A DNA stretch of 64,000 nucleotides from assembly GCF_963676475.1 (NCBI RefSeq), contig NZ_OY781106.1, positions 1,736,001-1,800,000 on the forward strand, in the 5' to 3' direction. Positions 1-7,674 of this stretch are shown here, piece by piece (within the stretch, counting starts at the first letter, position 1; every line of letters starts with the position of its first letter). The stretch comes from an uncultured Celeribacter sp. GTDB lineage: Bacteria; Pseudomonadota; Alphaproteobacteria; Rhodobacterales; Rhodobacteraceae. The notes beneath the pieces are model-generated. The model had not been told where the DNA came from. It did not search any database and saw nothing but the letters and a program-made list of their open reading frames with translations. Both the position numbers and the translations under genes were made by a program.

Positions 1-41
1 AACGCCTTGGCTTCATGCGTCAGATGGTCGAGGGACAGTGA
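1..41 (+). CDS. C-terminal end of an upstream gene (partial)
   Basis: The frame ending in TGA at 39-41 reads ...RLGFMRQMVEGQ and overlaps the next ATG by one base (TGATG). That is the usual arrangement for translationally coupled genes in this window. Only about 12 residues are visible, so no family can be named. If the downstream gene belongs to a gentisate-type pathway, this could be a partner enzyme, but that is a guess. Confidence 0.3.
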   Translation, partial: RLGFMRQMVEGQ

Positions 42-595
42 TGTCGCTCACCGAGACAGACATCGCCGCCCGCGAAGCGCTAAAGGAACGCTTGGGCAAG
101 GGGGCGCGGTTCGACGCCCCCAATGCGCCCGCAGAGGACTTACTTTTGGCCCGTCGCGGCACCGCCTATTTCGCCCGCAAACTCATGGAATTGTCCGATG
201 AGGACCTCTATGCCCCCTCCGCGATTTCCGGCCTGACCCGCGCGCATATCATTGTGCGCGTCAGCTATGAGGCCCGTTATCAGGCGCTGGCTCTGGAGGC
301 CTTGAACAAGGGTGAGCTCTTGGAATTGCCCGAGGAATTGCCCTCGCTCGATCTTGCCGCCACCCTTCCGGCCCGCGCGCTTCGGCACCTGTTCCGGCAT
401 TCCGAAGTGCATCTCAACGTCTGCTGGCGTGATTTGTCCGAGGATCAATGGGATGCGGCGCTCACCTTGGCCGACGGCACTCTGACGACACCCCGCGCCC
501 TGCCTTTGCTGCGCGCCAAAGGCATCTGGCAAGGTGCCCTCGATCTCGGCAATGGTGCGCGCCGCGCGGATGTGCCGACAGCCCTCGCGCTGTGA
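41..595 (+). CDS. Maleylpyruvate isomerase N-terminal domain (DinB-like) protein
   Basis: Protein of about 184 aa resembling the metal-binding four-helix DinB/MDMPI family. This family includes thiol-dependent maleylpyruvate isomerases of gentisate degradation. The expected metal-ligand histidines are visible in LTRAHIIVRVSYEA (helix 2) and RHSEVHLNV (helix 4). A third is less clear. The ATG at 41 is preferred over the in-frame GTG at 38 because GAGGGA lies at a normal distance; the start overlaps the stop of the preceding frame by one base, which suggests an operon. It is shorter than mycothiol-dependent members (about 240 aa) and lacks their C-terminal domain, as expected in a glutathione-using organism. 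The actual substrate is unproven. Confidence 0.75.
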   Translation: MSLTETDIAAREALKERLGKGARFDAPNAPAEDLLLARRGTAYFARKLMELSDEDLYAPSAISGLTRAHIIVRVSYEARYQALALEALNKGELLELPEELPSLDLAATLPARALRHLFRHSEVHLNVCWRDLSEDQWDAALTLADGTLTTPRALPLLRAKGIWQGALDLGNGARRADVPTALAL

Positions 596-1720
596 TCACT
601 CGTCGAGCAGATGCTCGTAACGCGCATCCGTCAGGGTCTTCATAAAGGCCACCAAGGCGTCGATTTCGCGATCCTCAAGCGCCGGTCCCGTGGTCAGCTC
701 TTCCATCGAGAGGTTCTCTGCCACCTCCGGCGCACCAAAGCGTTCGCCGGTCTCCGGGTTGATCATCCGCGCCTCGGATTTCGTGTTGTAGGTGTTGTAA
801 AACAACACGACCGTGCGCAGGTCCTGAAACACGCCGTTGTGCATATAGGGCCCGGTGACCGCCACGTTTCGCAGCGTCGGCACCTTGATCTTGCCTTCCA
901 AACCCGCAGCGTCCTCGACCAAGGCGTTCTGTGCCAGCCCCAGATCGGGATGCCCGCGCCCGACGCCGTTCATATCACGCAGCGCGCCGTTCTCCGGCAC
1001 GCCGATGTTGTGATATTCGTAATTGGTGAAGGTCTCGCCCTCCATCCCCGCACGCGGCTTGAGCTCGTGGCAGAGGTTACAATTGGTGAATTGCTGCGAG
1101 AAAAACAGCGTCTCGCCCAGCATCTCCTCCCGCGTCAACTCCGCCTCGCCCCGCAGGTAACGGTCGTATTTGCTGTCAAACGGCGAAAAAAGATCGGTGC
1201 CCTCAAAGGCGGCAATCGCCTTGGTCATCGCCGCATAGGCCTCGTCTTGGTCGGCAAAAATCTCGTCTCCGAACAGGTCCTTGAAGGCCACGACATAGGC
1301 CGGGTTTTCCTCTAGCCGCACCACCACAGAAGCGGCATTCGGCATGCCCATCTCGATCGGGTTCAAGGGCGGCCCACCAGCTTGATCGGCCAAAGTCGCG
1401 GCGCGCCCGTCGTGAAACTGACCGCCCATATAGACGCCCTCGTCGAGCTTTTGGAACATCGGCGCGAAATGCGCGTAGCTTGCAGTCGGCGCATTGCGGT
1501 CGCCCAAGGACACACCGTCATCGCCTGGCGAAGCCATACCACGCGGGTCGGCAAAGCCGTAGTCGGGATTGTGACAGGTCGAGCAGGATTGCGTCCGGTT
1601 CTGTGACAGGTTTTCGTCGAAAAACAGCGCCTCCCCCAGACCTTCGAGCGTGGCAAGGTCTTCGGCCATCGCCGGAGCGGCCAGCAGAATGCAGAAAAGC
1701 GGCAGGGCAAGAGATTTCAT
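596..1720 (-). CDS. Di-haem cytochrome c peroxidase (CcpA/MauG family)
   Basis: Periplasmic enzyme of about 374 aa with a signal peptide (MKSLALPLFCILLAAPAMA) and two CxxCH haem c sites: CSTCH near residues 46-50 and CNLCH near 214-218. This is the canonical layout of bacterial di-haem peroxidases, which reduce H2O2 with electrons from small c-type cytochromes. The second of two adjacent ATGs (1720) is chosen because AGGAAG sits six bases upstream; the longer frame from 1753 has no ribosome site. It abuts the convergent gene ending at 595. Members acting as MauG or BthA-like proteins look similar, so the precise substrate is open; no methylamine dehydrogenase genes are nearby. Confidence 0.9.
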   Translation of the reverse strand: MKSLALPLFCILLAAPAMAEDLATLEGLGEALFFDENLSQNRTQSCSTCHNPDYGFADPRGMASPGDDGVSLGDRNAPTASYAHFAPMFQKLDEGVYMGGQFHDGRAATLADQAGGPPLNPIEMGMPNAASVVVRLEENPAYVVAFKDLFGDEIFADQDEAYAAMTKAIAAFEGTDLFSPFDSKYDRYLRGEAELTREEMLGETLFFSQQFTNCNLCHELKPRAGMEGETFTNYEYHNIGVPENGALRDMNGVGRGHPDLGLAQNALVEDAAGLEGKIKVPTLRNVAVTGPYMHNGVFQDLRTVVLFYNTYNTKSEARMINPETGERFGAPEVAENLSMEELTTGPALEDREIDALVAFMKTLTDARYEHLLDE

Positions 1721-1925
1721 CATGGGCTTCCTGAGAGTCATGGCAGTGTCCAAAGCGCGGGGTCTGTCTGGACGGCTTTACCCGAGCTTTTCAATCGGGA
1801 ATTTGACCGAAGTCAAGCCCCACACCGAAATCGTGATCGTGCGGCCCCGCTCCACTCAGACATTTGACACGGCCTTGACCACTTGACGCTCCAAAATCCA
1901 TGGCCTAAACACAGGGCTCTACGCA

Positions 1926-1999
1926 GCGGGCGTTGTGTAGTGGTAAGACCTTAGCCTTCCAAGCTAATGACGCGGGTTCGATTCCCGCCGCCCGCTCCA
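1926..1999 (+). tRNA. tRNA-Gly (anticodon TCC)
   Basis: A cloverleaf can be folded by eye. The acceptor stem is GCGGGCG with CGCCCGC. The anticodon stem is TTAGC/GCTAA with loop CTTCCAA, giving anticodon TCC. The T arm is GCGGG-TTCGATT-CCCGC, and CCA is encoded at 1997-1999. TCC reads GGA/GGG glycine codons. It stands alone between convergent protein genes. Confidence 0.96.
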
Positions 2000-2037
2000 A
2001 ACTCCCCCCTCTGAAATCTGTGCCCGTCGGCTTACGC

Positions 2038-2058
2038 TTTTCTTTGGCACAAATACTC
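2038..2058 (-). repeat. Post-stop motif copy (TGAGTATTT...)
   Basis: Read on the minus strand this is TGAGTATTTGTGCCAAAGA plus a short A-rich tail. It is one of six copies in the window of a motif of the form TGAGTATTT-N4-(A/C)CAAAG. This copy lies downstream of the DUF2892 gene and its terminator. Function unknown. Confidence 0.6.
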
Positions 2059-2061
2059 AAC

Positions 2062-2087
2062 AAAAACGGGGCCCCGAAGGACCCCGC
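2062..2087 (-). terminator. Rho-independent terminator of the DUF2892 gene
   Basis: On the minus strand a CGGGGTCC/GGGGCCCCG hairpin with a TTC loop is followed by TTTTTG. It lies about 25 bases beyond the stop at 2110. Confidence 0.75.
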
Positions 2088-2109
2088 TTGAACGTCTTAT
2101 CCCCTGAGA

Positions 2110-2316
2110 TCACTTCTCAAAGGCGCAGCCCGCCGGGATGCCGAGTTTGGCAAAGACCTTCGCCGCCGGGCACCAGCCGGTGAAGGAGGATTGCAAAAGG
2201 TTGGCGCCGATGAACACGGTCAGCCAAACAAAGCCGGGGTGGACGAATTGGGTCAGCGCGACGCTGACCAGAACCATGATGCCGGCAAAACGGAACATAG
2301 CGCGGTCGATGGACAT
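2110..2316 (-). CDS. DUF2892 (YgaP-type) small inner-membrane protein
   Basis: Protein of 68 aa with two hydrophobic helices, FAGIMVLVSVALTQF and FVWLTVFIGANLLQSSF. A TGWCPAAKVFAKLG segment and a C-terminal GCAFEK follow. This matches the DUF2892 transmembrane module found alone or fused to rhodanese in YgaP. The two cysteines near the C terminus are typical. The ATG at 2316 has GGAGAA upstream; the longer frame from 2382 adds unconserved sequence without a ribosome site. Function is not established; stand-alone members often occur near sulfur or oxidative-stress genes. Confidence 0.85.
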   Translation of the reverse strand: MSIDRAMFRFAGIMVLVSVALTQFVHPGFVWLTVFIGANLLQSSFTGWCPAAKVFAKLGIPAGCAFEK

Positions 2317-2397
2317 AGGAGATTCTCCGTGAATGGATGTCAGATTTGGGACAGACGTAGCAGGCTCTGAAAACAAATTCAATATTATGAATATAAC

Positions 2398-2799
2398 CTA
2401 CGCGCCGGAGCGCACCCGAAATGTCCCCTGCGCCGTGGCGATCAACTCGCCGGTCTCATCGACAAGCGTACCTTCGGTAAAAAACGTCTTGGTCCCGCCG
2501 CCCCTGCGCCGCCCTTCCGCGATCAGCCGCGTGCCTTTCGGGCGCGACAGGTAGTTGACCGTCATCGACAGCGTCAACGTCATGCGCCGGTCCTCCGCCT
2601 CGCCGGTATAAGCACCGGAATAGCCCATCGCCGTGTCCAGCATCAGCGCATAAATCCCGCCATGGGGAATGCCCGAGCGGTTCAGGTGATGTGGCGCCAC
2701 CGTCATCTCAAACCGCGCGACATCCCTGTCCCATCCGGTCATTTCAACACCCAGATGCGCCAGTGCCGCCGACGGCCCTTCGAGCAAAGTTGTCTTCAT
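2398..2799 (-). CDS. PaaI-family hotdog thioesterase
   Basis: Protein of 133 aa with the hotdog-fold signature NRSGIPHGGIYALMLDTAMGY. In it the HGG turn and the following Asp form the acyl-thioester site of PaaI/4HBT enzymes. It probably hydrolyses an acyl-CoA, but the substrate cannot be read from sequence. Its start overlaps the stop of the SRAP gene by four bases (ATGA), so the two are probably co-transcribed and translationally coupled. Two further PaaI-type thioesterases occur at 10.1-11.0 kb. Confidence 0.88.
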   Translation of the reverse strand: MKTTLLEGPSAALAHLGVEMTGWDRDVARFEMTVAPHHLNRSGIPHGGIYALMLDTAMGYSGAYTGEAEDRRMTLTLSMTVNYLSRPKGTRLIAEGRRRGGGTKTFFTEGTLVDETGELIATAQGTFRVRSGA

Positions 2800-3461
2800 G
2801 CGTCGATCTCCTCGATCAGCTCTGGACCCGTGGCCCGGTTGGAATTCACGGCCTTATCGACTCGGTGAAATGTCAGTGTGTCATCTGCTGCGGGCTGCAT
2901 CAAACGTGCGGCACCATGCCCCTCCTCGCCCAGCCATTTGCCCCAGTCCCGGGGTTGTAAAATGACCGGGATGCGGTGATGAATTTCGGCCATGCGGCCT
3001 GTGGCCTCAGTCGTCACCATGGCGCAGGATGTCAGACGTTCTCCGTTTTCTTCCCAGTCCTGCCAAATGCCCGCAAAGACCATCGGACCCTCGCCCGCAG
3101 GCCGGATGTACCACGGCAGCTTCTCGCCGCCTGCGGGCCGAAACCATTCATAAAATCCATCCGCCGGAATGAGACACCGGCGCGTGCGGCAGGCCTCGCG
3201 AAAAGCGGGTTTCTCGGCGAGGGTCTCGGCGCGCGCGTTGATCAGAAGCGGCCCGTCGGAAGGCGTTTTATACCAGCGCGGGACAAAGCCCCAGCGCATC
3301 GGCACGAGGCGGCGCTGATCTGTCTCGCGATAGATGACATGGATCTGTGTGGTCGGGCAGATGTTGTAATTCGGGATCGGCGGCAGATCATTCGCGGGCG
3401 CCGCTTCGAAAAGCTGCGCCATGGCGTCACTGGGCAAGGTCAGGGCAAAACGTCCGCACAT
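2796..3461 (-). CDS. SRAP-family (YedK/HMCES-like) abasic-site DNA-protein crosslink protein
   Basis: Protein of 221 aa beginning MCGRF. Cys2 becomes the N terminus after Met removal and forms a thiazolidine crosslink with abasic sites in single-stranded DNA. The other conserved catalytic positions are present: Asn75 in INARAET, Glu105 in ADGFYEW and His161 in HHRIP. Family members shield abasic lesions at replication forks. The older name is SOS response-associated peptidase. No SOS box is evident upstream. It is the first gene of a pair with the overlapping thioesterase. Confidence 0.93.
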   Translation of the reverse strand: MCGRFALTLPSDAMAQLFEAAPANDLPPIPNYNICPTTQIHVIYRETDQRRLVPMRWGFVPRWYKTPSDGPLLINARAETLAEKPAFREACRTRRCLIPADGFYEWFRPAGGEKLPWYIRPAGEGPMVFAGIWQDWEENGERLTSCAMVTTEATGRMAEIHHRIPVILQPRDWGKWLGEEGHGAARLMQPAADDTLTFHRVDKAVNSNRATGPELIEEIDA

Positions 3462-3613
3462 GGGCGCATTTTATCGGCTCAGTTGGCGGGGGCCAGAGCG
3501 GATCGTGAGCGCGGGGGCAAATATTTCCCCCTCCGTCAGCCGGGAGTTTGAGAGGCCAAGCCTGCATACTCAAGCCACAGACCACCTTTCCTCTCGCACA
3601 TGTTCATCAAGCA

Positions 3614-3638
3614 TTAAGGTTAATCAGATTAACCTTAA
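3614..3638. repeat. Perfect palindrome TTAAGGTTAATC-A-GATTAACCTTAA
   Basis: Two 12-base arms around a single central A form a perfect inverted repeat. It lies in the 260-bp gap between the DUF1992 gene and the SRAP gene. The 21 bases at 3620-3640 recur exactly, in opposite orientation, at 53297-53317. The half motif TTAAGGTTAA also occurs at 14753 and 47435. No function is known to me. The rest of the gap (3462-3722) holds no other recognisable feature. Confidence 0.75.
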
Positions 3639-3722
3639 CGTGGGGTAAAAAATGCGGGGTAAAAGGTACGGGACAGAAACAGACGTGCTGGTTTCAGAGC
3701 GTGTCAGGCACTGAGCTCCCCC

Positions 3723-4028
3723 TCACCGATGCGCCTTGCGCGCGAGATCAATCTTGGCGTCCATCATCGACATCTCTTTCATGATCTCGGTGCGCCGCGT
3801 CCGGTCCCCGGTCTCGCGCAGCTCTTCACGCAGCTTCTCAAGCTCTCGCGACAGGGTCACGAACTCCGGCACACCGCCGTTTTCCTTGATCACCCGATTG
3901 AGCAACGCGTTCTCCGGGTCGTCCTCCTCAGGCAAAGGCTTGCCCGCCCCCGGCAGGTTGTCGAAAGCGCCGTCGCGCTCGGCCTCGGCAATTTTCTGGT
4001 TGATCAGATCGAGAAGCGGATGATCCAT
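3723..4028 (-). CDS. DUF1992 (DnaJ-homologue C28 conserved domain) protein
   Basis: Protein of 101 aa starting MDHPLLDLINQKIAEAERDGAFDNL, followed by PGAGKPLP. That glycine-proline stretch is the hallmark of the DUF1992 domain found in bacterial YhdN-like proteins and in eukaryotic DNAJC28. The C-terminal half is predicted to be helical and charged. Function is unknown. It directly follows the GFA gene, whose stop abuts its start, so it is the downstream member of an operon. Confidence 0.88.
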   Translation of the reverse strand: MDHPLLDLINQKIAEAERDGAFDNLPGAGKPLPEEDDPENALLNRVIKENGGVPEFVTLSRELEKLREELRETGDRTRRTEIMKEMSMMDAKIDLARKAHR

Positions 4029-4490
4029 CTACGCCCCCTTCGCCGCTTTGAACCGCGCGAGACTGTCCTCGGACCAGACCTCTTTCGGCTTGTAGAAGCC
4101 TTCAAACACCTGCGCGCCTTCGGGCAACAGGACCCAGGGCAGTTTCGTGGAGGTGAAGATATGCACATCCGGCACGATCTCGGCGCGTTCCTCAAACGTG
4201 CCGCAACGCACAAAGGCAAAGGCTTCTCCTGAGCCCGCGTAATGCGACCAGAGCGCGACCTTGCAGGACGGACAGCGTGCGATGGTCTGGCCATGGCCCG
4301 AATTCGACGGCGTCATCACCATGTCCGGCGCGCCCTTTGTCACGTTGATTTCAGAGGTTTCGACATAGGCATTGAGCGCAAAAGCCGACCCGGTCTCTCG
4401 CTGACACCATGTGCAATGACAGCAATGCACGATCATTGGCGAGGCCGTGACCTCGAACTCCACCTCACCACATGTGCAACGCCCGTGCAT
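4029..4490 (-). CDS. GFA-family (glutathione-dependent formaldehyde-activating/CENP-V) zinc protein
   Basis: Protein of 153 aa with the two-zinc GFA fold. Early cysteines are in GRCTCGEV (Cys5, Cys7), the cluster CCHCTWC is near residues 23-29, and a later ARCPSCKVALW supplies further ligands. Members bind glutathione adducts, and some make S-hydroxymethylglutathione. Most are uncharacterised. The ATG at 4490 is chosen for GGAGG seven bases upstream rather than the longer frame from 4505. It lies downstream of a terminator that separates it from the nucleotidase and is adjacent to the DUF1992 gene. Confidence 0.88.
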   Translation of the reverse strand: MHGRCTCGEVEFEVTASPMIVHCCHCTWCQRETGSAFALNAYVETSEINVTKGAPDMVMTPSNSGHGQTIARCPSCKVALWSHYAGSGEAFAFVRCGTFEERAEIVPDVHIFTSTKLPWVLLPEGAQVFEGFYKPKEVWSEDSLARFKAAKGA

Positions 4491-4506
4491 GATCACACCT
4501 CCCATA

Positions 4507-4534
4507 GAAAAGCCCCCGCATGATCGCGAGGGCT
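4507..4534 (-). terminator. Rho-independent terminator of the 5'-nucleotidase gene
   Basis: On the minus strand AGCCCTCGC and GCGGGGGCT form a nine-base stem with one wobble pair, followed by TTTT. It lies about 50 bases past the nucleotidase stop. Confidence 0.75.
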
Positions 4535-4585
4535 TCTCAATTTGTCCAGATCGAACCGCTTACTTACCCATCGCGGTTCCGCGAT

Positions 4586-6148
4586 TTACTTCACAGTGAT
4601 GCGGCCGTCCGTATAAGGCTCGTAAGGCGCGTTTTCGATCATGTACTCGGCCAGAACATCGGCCAGATCGGGACCGAAATCGTAGGCGTTTTCGGCGCTC
4701 AGGAACATTTTGTAGCCGTCCCCGCCATTGCGCACGTAGTTGTTCGACACGACGCCATACATCTTGTCCATCTCGATCGGCGCACCGCCAACCATCACGT
4801 CGGAGATGCGCGCGCCCTCTTCGGCCGCCGGGTCGACGGTGAAAGACATGCCGGCCACCTGCGGGAAACGTCCCCCGCCGTCGGCCATTTGGGACACGCC
4901 GTTCTCAAGCGCTTCGACCATGGTCGCGCCGGAGACATGGAAGGTCGACAGCGTGTTCTGGAACGGCAGCACGGTCAGCACATCGCCCATGGTCACCTGA
5001 CCGCCCGGGATGGAGGCGCGCACGCCACCGCCGTTTTGAATGGCGATCTCAATGCCCTGATCTTTGACGCGGTCCAGCATGGCGTCGGCCACGAGGGTGC
5101 CCATCGGGCATTCGACCGAACGACAGGTCTCGCGCGAGCCGTCGATATCAGCAGAGGCTTCGGCCACGACCTTAGCTTTCAGTTCCTCGATCGGACCCGC
5201 CAGCTCGGTCACGCGGGCCTTGATCTCTTCGTCTTCGGCCACGGAGGCATCCAAAAGGATCGTGTCGCCGGTCGCAGCGGTCACATTGCCCTCATCGTCG
5301 AAGGTCAACACAAGGTGGCCAACATATTTCGAATAGGCATAGGCCTGCACCACCGGCACATCACCGACCATGGTCGGATAGGTGTAAGGCGCTTCCTCCG
5401 TGTTGGAGAAGAGCGTGTGGGAGTGACCGCCCACGACGGCATCGAGGCCGGAGACGCCTTCGGCAATCGCGAGGTCTTTCTTCGCGCCGACGTGGTTGAG
5501 GGCGATGATCTTGGTCACGCCTTCGTCGGTCAGCGTGTCGACATCATGTTGCAGGTTTTCGATCTCGTCGGAGAAGATCACCGCATTGGAGGGGCTTGAG
5601 GTTTCCGGCGTATCGACCGCGAGCGCAGAGACGATACCGATTTTTTCGCCGCCAACTTCGAGCACGACATGATCGTTCAACTTGCCAGCGAGGATGTTGG
5701 ATTGCGACACGTCGATGTTACCGGAGACGACAGGGAAATCCACGCCGTCCAGAAGCTTCAGAAGACCTTCGTCGCCGTCGTCGAACTCGTGGTTGCCCAC
5801 GGCCATGGCGTCAAAGCCGATCTTGTTCATGAACTCGATCTCAGCGTCGCCCTTGTAGGTCGTGTACATCAAAGAGCCCTGATACTGATCGCCCGCGTCC
5901 AGCACGATGACGTTTTCACCGTCAAGCTCGCTGCGCAGCTGGTTGATCATCGTCGCCACACGAGCCACACCGCCAAAGCACTCACCGGCGTCATTGTCCT
6001 CGGCCGAGCAGGTGTTGTCGTATTTCGTGATCGGCTCGAGGCGGCTGTGCAAGTCATTGATATGAATAACATGCAAAGTGTATTCGGCATGCGCTGCGCC
6101 AGCCATAAGAGCCGTGACAGCGGTGGTGGTGAGAACTTTTTTGAGCAT
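4586..6148 (-). CDS. Periplasmic 5'-nucleotidase/UDP-sugar hydrolase (UshA-like metallophosphoesterase)
   Basis: Protein of 520 aa with a signal peptide ending MAGAAHA. The N-terminal metallophosphoesterase domain carries the dimetal motifs HINDLHSR, DAGDQYQG, GNHEFDDG and GGHSHT. The C-terminal 5'-nucleotidase domain includes NGGGVR and the base-stacking segment NNYVRNGGDGY. Such enzymes release nucleosides and phosphate from external nucleotides or UDP-sugars. The start has GGGG nine bases upstream. It is monocistronic, followed by a terminator. Products could feed the nucleoside salvage operon at 24-29 kb and the PiT phosphate transporter at 57 kb, though no shared regulation is visible. 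Confidence 0.93.
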   Translation of the reverse strand: MLKKVLTTTAVTALMAGAAHAEYTLHVIHINDLHSRLEPITKYDNTCSAEDNDAGECFGGVARVATMINQLRSELDGENVIVLDAGDQYQGSLMYTTYKGDAEIEFMNKIGFDAMAVGNHEFDDGDEGLLKLLDGVDFPVVSGNIDVSQSNILAGKLNDHVVLEVGGEKIGIVSALAVDTPETSSPSNAVIFSDEIENLQHDVDTLTDEGVTKIIALNHVGAKKDLAIAEGVSGLDAVVGGHSHTLFSNTEEAPYTYPTMVGDVPVVQAYAYSKYVGHLVLTFDDEGNVTAATGDTILLDASVAEDEEIKARVTELAGPIEELKAKVVAEASADIDGSRETCRSVECPMGTLVADAMLDRVKDQGIEIAIQNGGGVRASIPGGQVTMGDVLTVLPFQNTLSTFHVSGATMVEALENGVSQMADGGGRFPQVAGMSFTVDPAAEEGARISDVMVGGAPIEMDKMYGVVSNNYVRNGGDGYKMFLSAENAYDFGPDLADVLAEYMIENAPYEPYTDGRITVK

Positions 6149-6283
6149 ATCTTGCCCCCTGTTAAACTAGATGACCCTGAGCCTGACCAAAGTTTATCAA
6201 AGAGTCAAAGCCCTGATCGGGAATTTGGGTACATTCGCAACGTAACAGGGGTGTAACGCCGCAATGACAGGCAGATCATCCTT

Positions 6284-6931
6284 TTACGAATCCCCGTCTT
6301 TCAGCAAGCCCCCCAGCACCTCATGCGCCAATCGTTCCGGATCTGTCTCGAGCCGTCCGGTCAAAAGCCGCATCCAGGCCGTCGCCATAATCGTCTCGGC
6401 CAGGGCCTCTGCCGTCACACCGGGTTTCACCTCGCCGCGCGCGATCGCGATGTCGACCACGGCGCTCAACGCCTCCAGCCGCTCAAGGCGATAGTGCTCC
6501 AGCGCCTCGGCGACATCGGCGTTCCCTTGCGCCTCTGCAATGATCAGCGCGAAGGTCTGGCCTTTCGGGGTCTGCCAATGGGCAAACACGAAACGAAAAA
6601 ATGCGGTGATCGACGCGATCAATGTGCCTTTGTCCTCATGGAGATGCGTGCCCTTGGCGCGCTCATAGACCGCCACCAACAAAGCGCCGCGCGACGGCCA
6701 CCATTTATAGAGCGTGGCCTTGCCGGCACGGGCGCGTTTGGCCACCGCCTCCATGGTCAGCCCTTTCACGCCCTTCTCGACCAAAAGCGCCTCGGCCGCG
6801 TCCAGAATCGCCTGCTCCGTCGCCGGATTTCGCCGCGCCCCGATGGAGCGCCTTTGCGTGCTCGGCTCTTTTGACTCTCCGCCCTTCACCTCCGCAGAGG
6901 GGGCTGTGCGATCGGACACAGGGTTTGTCAC
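6284..6931 (-). CDS. TetR/AcrR-family transcriptional regulator
   Basis: Protein of 215 aa. A basic N-terminal tail precedes the TetR helix-turn-helix around residues 37-82 (AILDAAEALLVEKG ... TMEAVAKRARAGKATLYKWW). The C-terminal ligand domain resembles AefR-like repressors. It is divergent from a small membrane protein gene at 7009. The 77-base gap holds an inverted repeat GAACG-CTT-CGTTC that is a good operator candidate, so autoregulation plus control of the neighbour is likely. The ligand is unknown. Confidence 0.92.
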   Translation of the reverse strand: MTNPVSDRTAPSAEVKGGESKEPSTQRRSIGARRNPATEQAILDAAEALLVEKGVKGLTMEAVAKRARAGKATLYKWWPSRGALLVAVYERAKGTHLHEDKGTLIASITAFFRFVFAHWQTPKGQTFALIIAEAQGNADVAEALEHYRLERLEALSAVVDIAIARGEVKPGVTAEALAETIMATAWMRLLTGRLETDPERLAHEVLGGLLKDGDS

Positions 6932-6952
6932 AGGCTAATCCTTTACATATCG

Positions 6953-6965
6953 GAACGCTTCGTTC
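6953..6965. promoter_or_regulatory. Candidate TetR operator
   Basis: GAACG-CTT-CGTTC is a perfect five-base inverted repeat, flanked by ATAT on both sides. It lies between the divergent TetR gene and the small membrane protein gene. A related half, CGAAACG, follows at about 6978. Assignment rests on position and symmetry only. Confidence 0.45.
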
Positions 6966-7008
6966 ATATAAGGCAAACGAAACGCACCGTTCCCTTTGGA
7001 GCTATCAC

Positions 7009-7251
7009 ATGTCTGCATCCTCCTCCACCCCGTCCAGCACGCAACCCAGAAAACCCAACCGCCTTCGCTTCAGTTTCTTTGTTTTTCTAGGTGTTTACCC
7101 TCTCGTCACGGCCCTGATCTACGCTCTCGCCCCCTTCACGACCGAGTGGCACATCTGGCAACGCAACCTCGTCATGGTGCCCATGATCGTCGGCTCCATG
7201 GTCTTCGTCATCATTCCGTCAATCCACAGACACTGCCACCGCTGGCTCTGA
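7009..7251 (+). CDS. Small two-helix membrane protein
   Basis: Protein of 80 aa. A Ser/Thr/Pro-rich N terminus is followed by two hydrophobic segments, FSFFVFLGVYPLVTALIYAL and LVMVPMIVGSMVFVIIP. A basic His-rich tail (HRHCHRWL) ends it. It resembles DUF2798-like small membrane proteins often found beside TetR regulators, but I cannot confirm this by eye. The start at 7009 has GGAG upstream. Transcription is divergent from the TetR gene, so it is the likely regulated target. Confidence 0.75.
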   Translation: MSASSSTPSSTQPRKPNRLRFSFFVFLGVYPLVTALIYALAPFTTEWHIWQRNLVMVPMIVGSMVFVIIPSIHRHCHRWL

Positions 7252-7321
7252 GCGCGCGGCATTTTCCCCCAGGTGTGAAAGTGTCATTGACCACGCGGCC
7301 CGGCGCTGGCATCTGGAAGCC

Positions 7322-7657
7322 ATGCTGATTTACAAAATCTTCCGCGCCCCCGAATGGGCGGCCATGCAAACCGCCGGCGAGACCCTCGGCGCCCCCGTGG
7401 ATCTCGCCGACGGCTATGTCCATTTCTCCACCAAAGACCAACTCGCCGAGACCGCCGCGAAATGGTTCGCTGGTGAAGAGAACCTGCATCTTCTCGCGCT
7501 CGAGAGCGACGCGCTTGCGCCCCATCTCAAATGGGAACCCTCGCGTGGCGGCGCGCTTTTCCCGCATCTCTACCGCGCCTTGACCATGGAGGACATCCTC
7601 TGGGTCAAACCCCTGCCGCTTGGCCCCGAGGGCCATATCTTCCCCGATCTGTCCTGA
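7322..7657 (+). CDS. DUF952 family protein
   Basis: Protein of 111 aa starting MLIYKIFRAPEWAAM, with the conserved DGYVHFSTKDQL and LKWEPSRGGALFPHLYRAL stretches of DUF952. This is a small family related in fold to ADP-ribosyltransferase-like proteins but without proven activity. It ends 17 bases before pyrD and is probably co-transcribed with it, as is common in this lineage. Confidence 0.88.
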   Translation: MLIYKIFRAPEWAAMQTAGETLGAPVDLADGYVHFSTKDQLAETAAKWFAGEENLHLLALESDALAPHLKWEPSRGGALFPHLYRALTMEDILWVKPLPLGPEGHIFPDLS

Positions 7658-7674
7658 GCCCCTAGGAGCCGCAA

